Below, piece by piece: positions 9,746-18,470 of a stretch of 64,000 nucleotides of DNA. Numbering within the stretch: position 1 is the stretch's first letter; the number at the start of each line of letters is the position of its first letter. The position numbers were made by a program, and so were the translations under genes. Origin of the DNA: Nonomuraea jabiensis (lineage in GTDB: Bacteria > Actinomycetota > Actinomycetes > Streptosporangiales > Streptosporangiaceae). The DNA lies in NCBI RefSeq assembly GCF_014204795.1, contig NZ_JACHMB010000001.1, positions 12,676,501 through 12,740,500 on the forward strand, given 5' to 3'. The notes under the pieces were generated by a model that was not told the origin of the DNA, searched no databases, and saw only the letters and a program-made list of their open reading frames with translations.

Positions 9746-10686
9746 CAGGCCTTCCAGCAGGCGACGTGATGGTCGGGGGCGAGCTCGACCACGGGCGGTT
9801 CCTCGGCGCACTCGTCCCCCGCGATCGGGCAGCGGTCGCGGAAGCGGCAGCCGGCGGGCGGGTCCAGCAGCGACGGCGGGCTGCCGGCGATGCCCTCCAG
9901 CCTGCGGTCGGCGTAGCGGACGCCGACCTCGGGCAGGGAGTCGAGGAGCAGCTTCGTGTACGGGTGGCGGGGCGCCTTGACGATCACGTCGGCGGGCGCC
10001 TTCTCGGCGAGCTTGCCCGCGTACATGACCATGATCGTGTCGGCGATGTGGTGGGTGAGCGCGAGGTCGTGGGTGACGAAGATCATGCTCTTGACGTAGC
10101 CGCTCTCGCGGAAGCCGAGCAGCGCGCGGGCGACGGCCTTCTGGGTGGAGACGTCGAGCGCGGAGGTGACCTCGTCGGCGATCAGCAGGGACGGGTCGAG
10201 CAGCGTGGAGATGACCATCACCATGCGCTGCTTCATGCCGCCGGACAGCTCGATCGGGTAGCGGTCGAGCACCTCGCGGGGCAGGCCGACCTGGTCCATC
10301 CGGCGTTCCAGCTCGGCGGCGTCCACCTCCGCGCCCCTCGACCTGAGCAGCTCGCCGACCATCCTGCGGATCTTTCGGGTGGGGTTGAGCGCGCTCATGG
10401 CGTACTGCGGGATGAGGGAGACCTCCTTGAAGCGGAAGTCGTTCATCGCGCGGTCGTCGGCGATGGGCAGCTCGCGGCCGTCGAGCACGACCCGGCCGCC
10501 GACGTGGCGCATGCGGCCGTCCATGCGGATGAGGCTCTTGCCCAGCGTGCTCTTGCCGCAGCCGGACTCGCCGACCAGGCCGAGGATCTCGCCGTCCGAC
10601 AGCTCGAAGGACATGCCGTCCAGGGCGCGGACCTCCCCCCTGAGCGTGCGGTAGTACACCCTCAGCTCGCTGACCTGCAGGCTCAT
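9745..10686 (-). CDS. ABC importer ATP-binding protein (DppD/OppD type)
   Basis: 313 residues. The Walker A motif is GESGCGKST, the signature is LSGGMKQRMVM, and the Walker B is LLIADEVTSALDVST. The C-terminal CRFRDRCPIAGDEC tail carries the cysteine cluster seen in DppD-like ATPases. ATG 10686 overlaps the permease stop by 4 bases. A longer frame through the permease gene is an artefact of high GC content. It is the partner of the DppF-type ATPase. Confidence 0.95.
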   Translation of the reverse strand: MSLQVSELRVYYRTLRGEVRALDGMSFELSDGEILGLVGESGCGKSTLGKSLIRMDGRMRHVGGRVVLDGRELPIADDRAMNDFRFKEVSLIPQYAMSALNPTRKIRRMVGELLRSRGAEVDAAELERRMDQVGLPREVLDRYPIELSGGMKQRMVMVISTLLDPSLLIADEVTSALDVSTQKAVARALLGFRESGYVKSMIFVTHDLALTHHIADTIMVMYAGKLAEKAPADVIVKAPRHPYTKLLLDSLPEVGVRYADRRLEGIAGSPPSLLDPPAGCRFRDRCPIAGDECAEEPPVVELAPDHHVACWKA

Positions 10687-11567
10687 GTCTCCCTCAGTTT
10701 CGGGTTGAAGACCTCGTCGAGGCCGACGTTGGCCACGTACAGGGCGCCCACGATGGCGGTGATGGCCGCGCCCGGCGGCACGAACCACCACCACATGCCG
10801 AGCTGGAGCGCGCTCCACTGGTTGGCGTTCTGCAGCATCAGGCCGAGCGAGACCCCCTCGGTCGGGCCGAGGCCGATGAAGTCGAGCGAGGAGGCGATGA
10901 GGATCGAGCCGCCGAACAGCAGGATGAACGTCATGAACAGGTAGGAGCTCATGTTCGGCGCGATCTCCCTGGTGATGATCTTCCAGGTGCTCGCGCCGCT
11001 CATCCTGGCCAGGTCCACGAACTCCCTCGTACGCAGCGAGAACGTCTGCGCCCTGATCGCCCGCGCCGCCCACGGCCACTGCGTCAGGCCGATGAACAGG
11101 CCCTGCACGGCCACGCTCCTGATCCCCAGGTACGCGTTGATGATCAGCAGGACGGCCAGGGTCGGGATGACGAGGATGACGTTGGTCAGCATGTTGAGCA
11201 CCTCGTCGACGATGCCGCCGCGGTAGCCGGCCACGAAGCCGACGAGCATGCCGATGGCCGCCGCGATGCCGCCGCCGACCACGCCCACGGCGAAGGTGCT
11301 GCGCAGGCCGTGCACGAACTGCAGGAAGATGTCCTGGCCGAACGTGGTGGTGCCGAGCCAGTGGCCGGCCGAGGGCGGGCTCATGGGCTGGGGGCCGTAC
11401 TCGTTGGGCGTGCCGCCGGTCAGCACCGGCCCGATCAGGCCGAGCAGGAGCAGCGCCAGCACGAGGCCGAAGCCGAACATCAGCTTGCCGTTGCGCACCG
11501 CGAAGTAGAGCGCCTCGCGCCGGACCCCGGCCCGCTCGCGCGGGGCGACTTCCTGGAGTGCCGTCAT
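10683..11567 (-). CDS. ABC importer permease (DppC/OppC type)
   Basis: 294 residues with six membrane segments. The N-terminal region contains the OppC_N segment ending in EYGPQPMSPPSAGHWLGT, followed by the inner-membrane component motif with ARMSGASTWKIITREIAPN (EAA loop). Start ATG 11567 overlaps the upstream permease stop by 4 bases. It forms the translocation pore with the DppB-type permease. Confidence 0.95.
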   Translation of the reverse strand: MTALQEVAPRERAGVRREALYFAVRNGKLMFGFGLVLALLLLGLIGPVLTGGTPNEYGPQPMSPPSAGHWLGTTTFGQDIFLQFVHGLRSTFAVGVVGGGIAAAIGMLVGFVAGYRGGIVDEVLNMLTNVILVIPTLAVLLIINAYLGIRSVAVQGLFIGLTQWPWAARAIRAQTFSLRTREFVDLARMSGASTWKIITREIAPNMSSYLFMTFILLFGGSILIASSLDFIGLGPTEGVSLGLMLQNANQWSALQLGMWWWFVPPGAAITAIVGALYVANVGLDEVFNPKLRET

Positions 11568-12559
11568 GCCTGCGCACCCGCCATTCCCGCCCTGGTACGC
11601 GGATCGACCACGACGTAGACGATGTCGATGATGAAGTTGGCGATCAGCACGCCGAGGACGATGAACAGGAACGTGCCCTGGAGCAGGAAGAAGTCCTTGT
11701 TCTTGATGGCGTTGAGAATCAGGCTGCCCAGGCCCGGGTAGGCGAAGACGATCTCGGTGACCAGGGCTCCGGCCACGATCACGCCCAGTTGCAGGGCCAG
11801 GCCGGTGATCTGGGGCAGGACGGCGTTGCGGAAGGCGTACCTGCGGATGAGCCTGGCCGGCGCGCCGAGCGCGGCCAGGTAGTTGGAGTAGTCGGACTCC
11901 AGCTCATAGATGATCATGTTGCGCATGCCGATGGCCCAGCCGCCCAGCGCCACCAGGAACAGCGACAGGAACGGCAGCGTCCAGTGGTGCAGCAGGTCGA
12001 GCAGGAACGGCCACGACCAGTTGGGCCGCATCGAGAAGCTGTAGCCGCCGGCCACCGGGAACAGGCCGGCGATCACGCCGAGCGCCCAGGCCAGGAGCAC
12101 GGCCAGCCACATGTACGGCATCGCGGTCAGGACGTACCCGACCGGGAGCACGGTGTTGTCGAGCAGCTTGCGCCGGGCCGCGTACGCGCCGAACCGGTTG
12201 CCCACCACCCAGCTCAGCAGCACCGACGGGATGATCAGCGCCAGCGTGTACGGCACCGCGGTCATGATCACGGAGCTGACGGGGGAAGGGAACAGCCAGA
12301 TGCTGATCCCGAAGTCGCCCCTGAACAGCGCGGCCCAGAAGTTGAGGTACTGCGTGATCAACGGCTGGTCGAAGCCGAAGAGGTTGCTGTAGTAGACCCG
12401 CATCGCCTCCGCGGCGGCGGGCTGGGTGACGTTGGCCCTGGCCACCATGCTCGCGACCGGGTCGCCGGGCATGAAACGCGGGATCAGCCAGTTGACGGTG
12501 ACAGCGACGAAGAAGGTCAGCCCGTAAATGAGCAGTTTTCTGCCGAAATATCGACGCAC
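11564..12559 (-). CDS. ABC importer permease (DppB/OppB type)
   Basis: 331 residues from GTG 12559 (VRRYFGRKLLIYGLTFF), about ten bases after GGAG; upstream in-frame starts would lie inside a hairpin and are rejected. It has six membrane segments. The EAA-type loop is AALGAPARLIRRYAFRNAVLPQ. A GC-rich hairpin separates it from the binding-protein gene and probably lowers its expression relative to that gene, a common arrangement in importer operons. Confidence 0.94.
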   Translation of the reverse strand: MRRYFGRKLLIYGLTFFVAVTVNWLIPRFMPGDPVASMVARANVTQPAAAEAMRVYYSNLFGFDQPLITQYLNFWAALFRGDFGISIWLFPSPVSSVIMTAVPYTLALIIPSVLLSWVVGNRFGAYAARRKLLDNTVLPVGYVLTAMPYMWLAVLLAWALGVIAGLFPVAGGYSFSMRPNWSWPFLLDLLHHWTLPFLSLFLVALGGWAIGMRNMIIYELESDYSNYLAALGAPARLIRRYAFRNAVLPQITGLALQLGVIVAGALVTEIVFAYPGLGSLILNAIKNKDFFLLQGTFLFIVLGVLIANFIIDIVYVVVDPRTRAGMAGAQA

Positions 12560-12590
12560 GTGATGCTTTCTCCGTGAGAGCCGTGAAAGT

Positions 12591-12614
12591 CCCCCGCTCC
12601 GGCCGGAGCGGGGG
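12591..12614 (-). terminator. Intra-operon attenuator after the binding-protein gene
   Basis: CCCCCGCTCCGG (12591-12602) is followed at once by its reverse complement (12603-12614), giving a perfect 24-base palindrome. It lies 9 bases past the binding-protein stop and about 30 bases before the first permease start. It probably terminates part of the transcripts or protects the 3' end of the binding-protein message. Confidence 0.75.
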
Positions 12615-12623
12615 ACGATGGGG

Positions 12624-14381
12624 TCAGGAGCCGGAGGGCTGGAGCTGCGTGAGGGTCTCGAAACCACCCAGTTCGAGCCAGTTGTGCCACATCACGGCCG
12701 GGGTCTTGGGCGCGCTGCCCGCCGCGGCCGGCCAGTTCTTCCACACCTGGTTGCTCGACTGCGCCCACAGGCCGTTGTACCAGAGCGGGATCACCGGCAG
12801 GTCGTCCAGGTGGATCTGCTGGAGCTGGGAGATGATCTTCTTCATGCCCTCGACGTCGTCGGTCTTGACCTGGTCGAGCTGCTTGGTCAGGTCCCAGGCC
12901 CGCTTGTTCTCGTAGCGGGCGAAGTTGACGGTGTTCTGCTGTTTCTGGACCGGGAGCTGGAAGAGGTACTCGTAGTAGGTGTACGGCGAGTTGGACAGCT
13001 GCCGCTCGTTGTTGATCAGCAGGTCGAAGTCGCCCTTGGCGCGCTTCTCCACCAGGGCGTTGAAGTCGGGGAAGTCCGGGGTGATCTGGATCCCGGCGGT
13101 CTTGGCGCTGGCGGCGATGGACCTGGCCGACTCCATCCAGTCCGTCCAGCCGGACGGCACGATGATGGTCAGGCTGATCTTGGAGCCGTCCTTGTTCTCG
13201 ACGTACCCGTCGCCGTCGGTGTCCTTGTAACCGGCGTCGGCCAGCGCCTTCTTCGCCTTGGCCGCGTCGAAGGCGAACCCCGACTTCGCCACCACGCTCT
13301 GGTCGACGTACTGCTCCCACTGCGGCAGCAGGCCGGTCGGGCTGGCGGCCTTGACGAGGTTGCCGTACACGCCTTCGACGATCTTCTTGACGTCGATCGA
13401 GGAGGCGAGCGCCTTGCGGAAGGCGGGGTCGTCCATCGGCTTCTTGGTGGTGTTGGGCACCAGCCAGGCGGTGTTGGCCGACAGCATGTACGGCGGCTCG
13501 CCGTAGTAGGTCGTCAGGCCGAAATTGCCCTTCACCAGGTTGGCCACGCCGGGCAGGAAGTTGTTGCTCAGGTCCATGCCCTTCTGCAGCAGCAGGCCCA
13601 TCGCGACCTCGTTACTCGGGGTGGCGATGTCGACGATGTAGCGCGGCTTGGGCTCCATGTTCAGCGCGCTCTTGCCCCACCAGTCGTCGCGCCGCCGCAG
13701 CACGACGCGGTCCTGGTCCTTGGCCATGAACGTGTACGCACCCGTGCCCACCGGGTTCTCGTTGATCCCGTCGAGGACCTCCTTCTCCGAGCGGCCCTTC
13801 CAGATGTGCTCGGGGACGATCGACCGGCTGTACAGGTTGAAGTCCCACTGCTGGTAGTTGGCCGTGGAGAAGCTGAACTTCACCGTCTGGTCGTCGGCGG
13901 CCTCGACGCTCTTCAGCCAGGTCCACAGGTTGTGGTACGGGATCGTCTCCATCTTGCCGAGCTCGAAGGAGTACACCACGTCCTTGGCCGTCAGAGGCTG
14001 CCCGTCGGCCCACTTGACGCCCTGGCGGAGCTTGACCTGGTACGTCTTGTCGTCGGCCCACGAGCCGCTCTCGGCCAGCCAGGGGGTCAGCTTGCCGGCG
14101 GTCGCGTCGTAGTGGAACAGCGTCTCGTAGACCAGGCCCTTGGTCCCCGTGGCGTGGTCCCATTCCCTGATGGGGTTGAAGTTGACGGGCGGCCCCCACT
14201 GGGTGCCGGTCGTGTAGAGCGTCTCGTTGCGCGGCAGCGAGTCGGGGTTGGCGCCGGCCGCCGTGCCCTGGCTCTGCGGCTGGGAGGCCGGTGGGGTCGG
14301 CGTGGCTCCGCCGCCGGTGCAGGCCGCGGCGAGCAGGCCCGCCGCCACGAGCGGAATCATGATCCGAGCCCGGTTTCGCAT
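12624..14381 (-). CDS. ABC importer substrate-binding lipoprotein (SBP family 5)
   Basis: 585 residues. A lipoprotein signal (MRNRARIMIPLVAAGLLAAAC, cut at the Cys near residue 21) is followed by a Gly/Pro/Ser/Gln linker. The body is an SBP_bac_5 fold with the family motif region LRQGVKWADGQPLTAKDVVYSFE and TWLKSVEAADDQTVKFSF. It is the first gene of the five-gene operon. Family 5 proteins bind peptides, nickel or, in some cases such as Thermotoga, cello- and manno-oligosaccharides. A CebR/CelR-type operator upstream points to a cellulose-derived sugar, although peptide binding cannot be excluded. Confidence 0.93.
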   Translation of the reverse strand: MRNRARIMIPLVAAGLLAAACTGGGATPTPPASQPQSQGTAAGANPDSLPRNETLYTTGTQWGPPVNFNPIREWDHATGTKGLVYETLFHYDATAGKLTPWLAESGSWADDKTYQVKLRQGVKWADGQPLTAKDVVYSFELGKMETIPYHNLWTWLKSVEAADDQTVKFSFSTANYQQWDFNLYSRSIVPEHIWKGRSEKEVLDGINENPVGTGAYTFMAKDQDRVVLRRRDDWWGKSALNMEPKPRYIVDIATPSNEVAMGLLLQKGMDLSNNFLPGVANLVKGNFGLTTYYGEPPYMLSANTAWLVPNTTKKPMDDPAFRKALASSIDVKKIVEGVYGNLVKAASPTGLLPQWEQYVDQSVVAKSGFAFDAAKAKKALADAGYKDTDGDGYVENKDGSKISLTIIVPSGWTDWMESARSIAASAKTAGIQITPDFPDFNALVEKRAKGDFDLLINNERQLSNSPYTYYEYLFQLPVQKQQNTVNFARYENKRAWDLTKQLDQVKTDDVEGMKKIISQLQQIHLDDLPVIPLWYNGLWAQSSNQVWKNWPAAAGSAPKTPAVMWHNWLELGGFETLTQLQPSGS

Positions 14382-14458
14382 CGCTTCTCTCCTTCCTCCG
14401 CGCGGGGCGCGAAGGTTCGCACGTCTTCCATCGACCCCCGATGGGCCGGCTTGCTCTC

Positions 14459-14472
14459 TGGGAGCGCTCCCA
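14459..14472. promoter_or_regulatory. CebR/CelR-type operator
   Basis: TGGGAGCGCTCCCA is a perfect 14-bp palindrome, identical to the operator known for the LacI-family cellulose-utilisation regulators CelR (Thermobifida) and CebR (Streptomyces). It lies about 80 bases upstream of the binding-protein start. A half-matching GCGCTCCCG follows at about 14489-14496. The rest of the 304-base intergenic region (14382-14685) holds a small CAGGCC/GGCCTG hairpin (14534-14550) and no gene. Confidence 0.8.
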
Positions 14473-14685
14473 GGAGAAACGCGGAACGCGCTCCCGCCCT
14501 GGAGACCGGTGAGCGATCACATTGGAGTAGTCACAGGCCGCAGGGGCCTGCTGAACCGGATAAGTACCGCGAACGTAAGTTCAGGATGTCCGCGCCGTCA
14601 ATACCCGTGACGTTTTCGAGACGCGCCCCGCAAACGCTCTCAGCGGTTCGATCCGGTTGACCTCGACCGCGCTTGAGGTTGCACG

Positions 14686-15600
14686 GTGGAGCGCATGGAG
14701 AGCTTCACGATCGGCGTCATCCTGCCGGGCGTCGCCGTGCAGCGGCGCGACGGCATCGACCTGCCGGCGGCCGCGCGGCACGCCGAGGACGCCGGGCTGG
14801 ACGGCGTGTGGCACGGCGACCACCTGGCCATCGGCGGGCCGACGCTGGACGGGCCCATCGCCCTGGCCGCCGCGGCGGCGGGCACCCGGAGGATCAAGGT
14901 GGGGATGAGCGTGTTCGTCCCCGCCATCCGGCCCCTCGCGTGGGCCGCCAAGCAGATCGCGACCCTGCAGTACGTCACCCACGACCGCCTCGTCCTCGGA
15001 GTGGGCTCGGGCGGCGGTCCCGGGCAGTGGGCCGCGGCGGGGGCGCCCTACCGCTCGCGCGGCCGGCGTACCGACACGGCCCTGGAACTGCTGCCCCGGC
15101 TGCTGTCGGGCGAGGAGACGCGGCTGCCGGACGAGCCCGGCGAGCCGCCCGTGCGGCTGGCGCCCGCCGCCACGATGCCGCCGGTGTGGGTCGGCAACGC
15201 GTCCGGCGCGGCGATCCGGCGGGCGGCGCTGCTCGGCGACGGGTGGTTCCCGTCGCTGGTCCCGCCCCGGGAGGTGGCCGAAGGCCGGGCCCGGCTCGCG
15301 GAGCTGGCCGAGAGCCGGGGCCGTCCCGTGCCGGTCGTCGCGATCGGCGGCACGGCGGCCCTGGGCAGCGGCGACGGCGTCCCGTCCCGGGAGGAGATCG
15401 CGTCGGGCGTCGCCGCCGCCTACGGCCGCCCCTTGGCGGAGGTCCTGCCGATCCCGCTCACCGGCCCGCCGGAGCGGGCCGCCGAGGCGCTCGCCGCCTA
15501 CCGTGACGCCGGGGCGGGCCACGCGGTCATCGGCGTGGCGGGCGGCGACTGGCGCGCCCAGGTGGACCTGCTGGCGAAGGTGCGCGACCTGCTGCGGTGA
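14686..15600 (+). CDS. F420-dependent luciferase-like oxidoreductase
   Basis: 304 residues (301 if ATG 14695 is used; both have a nearby purine-rich site). It has a TIM-barrel fold of the bacterial luciferase-like family: WHGDHLAIGGPTLDGPIALAA near the N-terminus, RIKVGMSVFVPAIR, a phosphate-binding LVLGVGSGGGPG and a C-terminal GGDWRAQVDLLAKV. Actinomycete members generally use reduced F420 or FMN and act on diverse, mostly unknown substrates. It stands alone, divergent from the importer operon. Confidence 0.88.
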   Translation: MERMESFTIGVILPGVAVQRRDGIDLPAAARHAEDAGLDGVWHGDHLAIGGPTLDGPIALAAAAAGTRRIKVGMSVFVPAIRPLAWAAKQIATLQYVTHDRLVLGVGSGGGPGQWAAAGAPYRSRGRRTDTALELLPRLLSGEETRLPDEPGEPPVRLAPAATMPPVWVGNASGAAIRRAALLGDGWFPSLVPPREVAEGRARLAELAESRGRPVPVVAIGGTAALGSGDGVPSREEIASGVAAAYGRPLAEVLPIPLTGPPERAAEALAAYRDAGAGHAVIGVAGGDWRAQVDLLAKVRDLLR

Positions 15601-15613
15601 CGCCCCCGGCCGT

Positions 15614-16213
15614 TCAGAGCCAGCCCATGCGCTGGGCCGTGCGGATGGCCTCCAGGCGGTTCTGGGCGTTGAGCTTGGTCATCGCGCTCGACAGGTAGTT
15701 GCGTACGGTGCCCTCGGTCAGGTGCAGCTCGGCCGCGATCCGCGAGATCGTGGCCCCGTCGCCGGCCAGCCGCAGCGCGTCGCGCTCGCGCTCGGTCAGC
15801 GGGCTGTCGCCGGCAGCCATCGCGGCGGCGGCCAGCTCGGCGTCGAGGTAGCGGCCGCCCGCCTGGACCTTCCGGATCGCCATGGCCAGCTCCTCCGCCG
15901 AGGCGTCCTTGCCGAGGAAGCCGCTCACCCCCGCCGCCATGGCCCTGCGCAGGTAGCCGGGGCGGCCCAGGCTCGTCAGGATGACGATCTTGCACTGGGC
16001 GCTGATCTGCTCGGCCGCGCTGAGGCCGTCCATGCCGGGCATCTCGATGTCGAGCACGGCCACGTCCGGCCGGTGCTCGGCCACGGCGGCCACGACCTCG
16101 TCGCCCCTGCCCACCTGGGCGACGACCTCGATGCCGTCCTCCAGGTCCAGCAGGGCCGCGATGGCGCCCCGGATCAGGTGCTCGTCGTCGGCCAGCAACA
16201 CCCTGGTCGTCAT
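15614..16213 (-). CDS. NarL/FixJ-type response regulator
   Basis: 199 residues. The receiver domain shows the acidic pair DDE at residues 9-11, the phospho-acceptor Asp in VAVLDIEMPGMDGL and the conserved Thr and Lys (TSLG, GKDAS). The C-terminal LuxR helix-turn-helix contains LTERERDALRLAGDGATISRI with RNYLSSAMTKLNA downstream. It overlaps the stop/start of the second kinase gene by 4 bases. It is the only regulator in the operon and is probably phosphorylated by the intact kinase upstream. Confidence 0.95.
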   Translation of the reverse strand: MTTRVLLADDEHLIRGAIAALLDLEDGIEVVAQVGRGDEVVAAVAEHRPDVAVLDIEMPGMDGLSAAEQISAQCKIVILTSLGRPGYLRRAMAAGVSGFLGKDASAEELAMAIRKVQAGGRYLDAELAAAAMAAGDSPLTERERDALRLAGDGATISRIAAELHLTEGTVRNYLSSAMTKLNAQNRLEAIRTAQRMGWL

Positions 16214-17304
16214 GCCGGCACCGCCGCGCGCAGCAGGTAGCCGCCCTCGTGCGTCGGCGCGGCCTCCAGGGTGCCGCCGACCGCGCGTACGCGCTGGGCC
16301 AGCCCCGCCAGGCCGTTCGGCGCGTGCTCGCCCGCCGGCCCGCTCACCCCGTCGTTGGACATCTCCAGCACCCCATCCTCGATCGTGATCGTGCAGCGTT
16401 CGGCCCTGCTGTGCTTGAGCACGTTGGTGGCGCCCTCGCGCACGACCGTGGCCAGCAGCGTGCGGGTCTCCGGCGCCAGGGAGCCCGTCTCGGCGCGCAC
16501 GGTGCATCGTACGTCCGCCGCCTCCAGCACGGCCCGCACGCTGGCGAGCATCTCGTCCAGGTCGACGGCCCGGTAGCCCTGCACGACGGAGCGCACCTCG
16601 CGCAGCGACCGCCGGGCCAGGTCGCGCACCGCGAACATCTCCTCGGCCGCCGCCGCCGGGTCGGCGGGCAGCGTGCGCGAGGCGCCCTCGGCGCGGGCGG
16701 CGATGTCGGTGAGGCTCTGCCCGAGCAGGGCGTTCAGGTCGCGGGCGAAGCGCAGGCGCTCCTCCGAGACCGCCAGCCTGGACTGCGCCTCCTGCCCCTC
16801 GTACGCCTCCTTTGCCACCCCCCAGATCCACAGGTTCGTCAGCACGCCGCCCACGCTCACGCCGGTGAACACCGACTGCACCAGGAGCGTCCCCCATGGG
16901 GGCGCGCCCAGCAGCGTCACGTAGAGGTTGAAGAGCACGACGGACAGGACCGACAGGATCACGATGGTGCGCCTGCGGACGAAGAGCCCCAGCATGCCCA
17001 GCCACGCCGGGATGGCCCACATGAGCCCGTTGACGGCCAGGACCAGGACGATCACGCCGGTCACCGCGAGGATCGCGGTGGGCCGCCTGCCGCCCCTCAT
17101 GGCCACCCGGTGCGGCCGCGTCGCCAGCACGTTGAAGACCAGCAGCAGGACGGCGCCGGTCAGGACCACCGGCCACGGCACCCCGAAGTCCCGCCAGCGG
17201 ACATAGAGGTCGTAGTAGCCGAAGAACGAGAGCACGTTGACGAAGTCGGTCGAGAAGGCGACCACCCAGCGGATCTTGTCCAGCTTCGTCGCACGGCGGA
17301 TCAC
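16210..17304 (-). CDS. Histidine kinase-like protein lacking the phospho-acceptor His (pseudokinase)
   Basis: 364 residues with about five membrane helices, then a HisKA_3-type dimerisation domain and a HATPase domain. The H-box reads FARDLNALLGQSL (residue 191 is Asn), where the neighbouring paralogue reads FARDLHDLLGHSL. Both histidines are replaced (AAC and CAG codons). The ATP-binding part looks intact (VREGATNVLKHSRAERC, NGLAGLAQRVRAVGG). It overlaps genes on both sides by 4 bases. It probably arose by duplication of the neighbouring kinase, and could act as a heterodimer partner, a sensor or a trans-acting ATPase half. Confidence 0.9.
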   Translation of the reverse strand: MIRRATKLDKIRWVVAFSTDFVNVLSFFGYYDLYVRWRDFGVPWPVVLTGAVLLLVFNVLATRPHRVAMRGGRRPTAILAVTGVIVLVLAVNGLMWAIPAWLGMLGLFVRRRTIVILSVLSVVLFNLYVTLLGAPPWGTLLVQSVFTGVSVGGVLTNLWIWGVAKEAYEGQEAQSRLAVSEERLRFARDLNALLGQSLTDIAARAEGASRTLPADPAAAAEEMFAVRDLARRSLREVRSVVQGYRAVDLDEMLASVRAVLEAADVRCTVRAETGSLAPETRTLLATVVREGATNVLKHSRAERCTITIEDGVLEMSNDGVSGPAGEHAPNGLAGLAQRVRAVGGTLEAAPTHEGGYLLRAAVPA

Positions 17305-18422
17305 GCGGGCACCGCCGCTCGCAGCAGGAACTCCCCCGTGGGGGTCGGCCGGGCGGAGAAGGAGCCGCCCGCCGTGGCCAGCCGCTCCGACAGCCCCCGC
17401 AGGCCGCTGCCGGGGGAGGCGGGGCGCCCGTCCAGACCGTCGTTGAGCATCTCGAGCACGCCGCCGTCGATCGTGATCGTGCAGCGGGTGGCCGCGCTGT
17501 GCTTGAGCACGTTGGTGGTGCCCTCGCGGACCGCCCAGGCCAGCAGCGTCCTGGCGGCCGGCGACAGCCCGTCGGCCCTGGCGTCGATCAGGCAGCGCGC
17601 GCCGGCCGCCTCCAACGCCACCCGCGCGCCGGCCAGCTCCTCGTCGAGGTCGAGCGTCTGATATCCGTGCACCGCCTGCTGCACCTCGGCCAGCGACTCG
17701 CCGGCCAGCCGGTGCACCTGGGCCATCTCGGCGGCCGCCCGCCCGGCGTCCTTGGTCGCCAGCTTGGCGGCCAGCTCGCTCTTCAGCGTGATGACCGACA
17801 GGCTGTGCCCGAGCAGGTCGTGCAGGTCACGGGCGAAGCGCAGCCGCTCCTCCGACACCGCCAGCCGGGCCTTGGCCTCCTTGCCGTCGTGGGCGTCCCG
17901 GATCGTCCACCAGATCCAGCGCCAGAGCAGCATGGCCCCCGTCAGCGCGACCGCGCTCAACGTCTCGGGGAGGACCACCTCGAACCATTGCCCGCCGGTC
18001 ACGGCCACGAAATAGCCGCTGGCCAGGCCGATCACGGTCACGTTGAGACAGAGGGTCACGGCCGGCGGCACGTAGAGGGCGGCGGTCGACGCCCACAGGA
18101 CGCCGACCTCCAGCCAGGTGGGCACGCCCTCCACCGGGTGGCGCGGCACCAGCAGCACCGCGACCGCGGCGAACAGCCCCGCGATCACCAGCTTCGGCGT
18201 GGGCCGTGGCTTGACGTCGTAGGCGTCCCTGAGCAGGAAGGGGAAGAGGCTGAAGTATCCCAGCAGGCAGATGATGACGACCGCGGCGTGGAGCGTGGAG
18301 ATCGTGCCGCTCATCAGATAGGTGACGGTGACCGCCACGAACATGACGCCCAGGAACATGACCGTGGCGTCCATCCAGTAGAGCAGGATCTTCCGCGCCG
18401 TCTCCGGACGCGCCGCCATCAC
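17301..18422 (-). CDS. Sensor histidine kinase (DesK/NarX-like, HisKA_3)
   Basis: 373 residues from GTG 18422 (ATG 18419 is equally possible, with AGGGGG upstream). It has six membrane helices, an H-box FARDLHDLLGHSLSV with the acceptor His at about residue 201, and a HATPase_c domain with VREGTTNVLKHSAATRC and GSGLRGLSERL. It is the first gene of a three-gene operon with a His-less paralogue and a LuxR-type regulator. The signal is unknown; in related systems membrane state or envelope stress is sensed. Confidence 0.95.
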   Translation of the reverse strand: MMAARPETARKILLYWMDATVMFLGVMFVAVTVTYLMSGTISTLHAAVVIICLLGYFSLFPFLLRDAYDVKPRPTPKLVIAGLFAAVAVLLVPRHPVEGVPTWLEVGVLWASTAALYVPPAVTLCLNVTVIGLASGYFVAVTGGQWFEVVLPETLSAVALTGAMLLWRWIWWTIRDAHDGKEAKARLAVSEERLRFARDLHDLLGHSLSVITLKSELAAKLATKDAGRAAAEMAQVHRLAGESLAEVQQAVHGYQTLDLDEELAGARVALEAAGARCLIDARADGLSPAARTLLAWAVREGTTNVLKHSAATRCTITIDGGVLEMLNDGLDGRPASPGSGLRGLSERLATAGGSFSARPTPTGEFLLRAAVPA

Positions 18423-18470
18423 GTCATCCCCCTGCCGCTGGAAACCTCGCCCGTCGCGGAAATCCTATAG

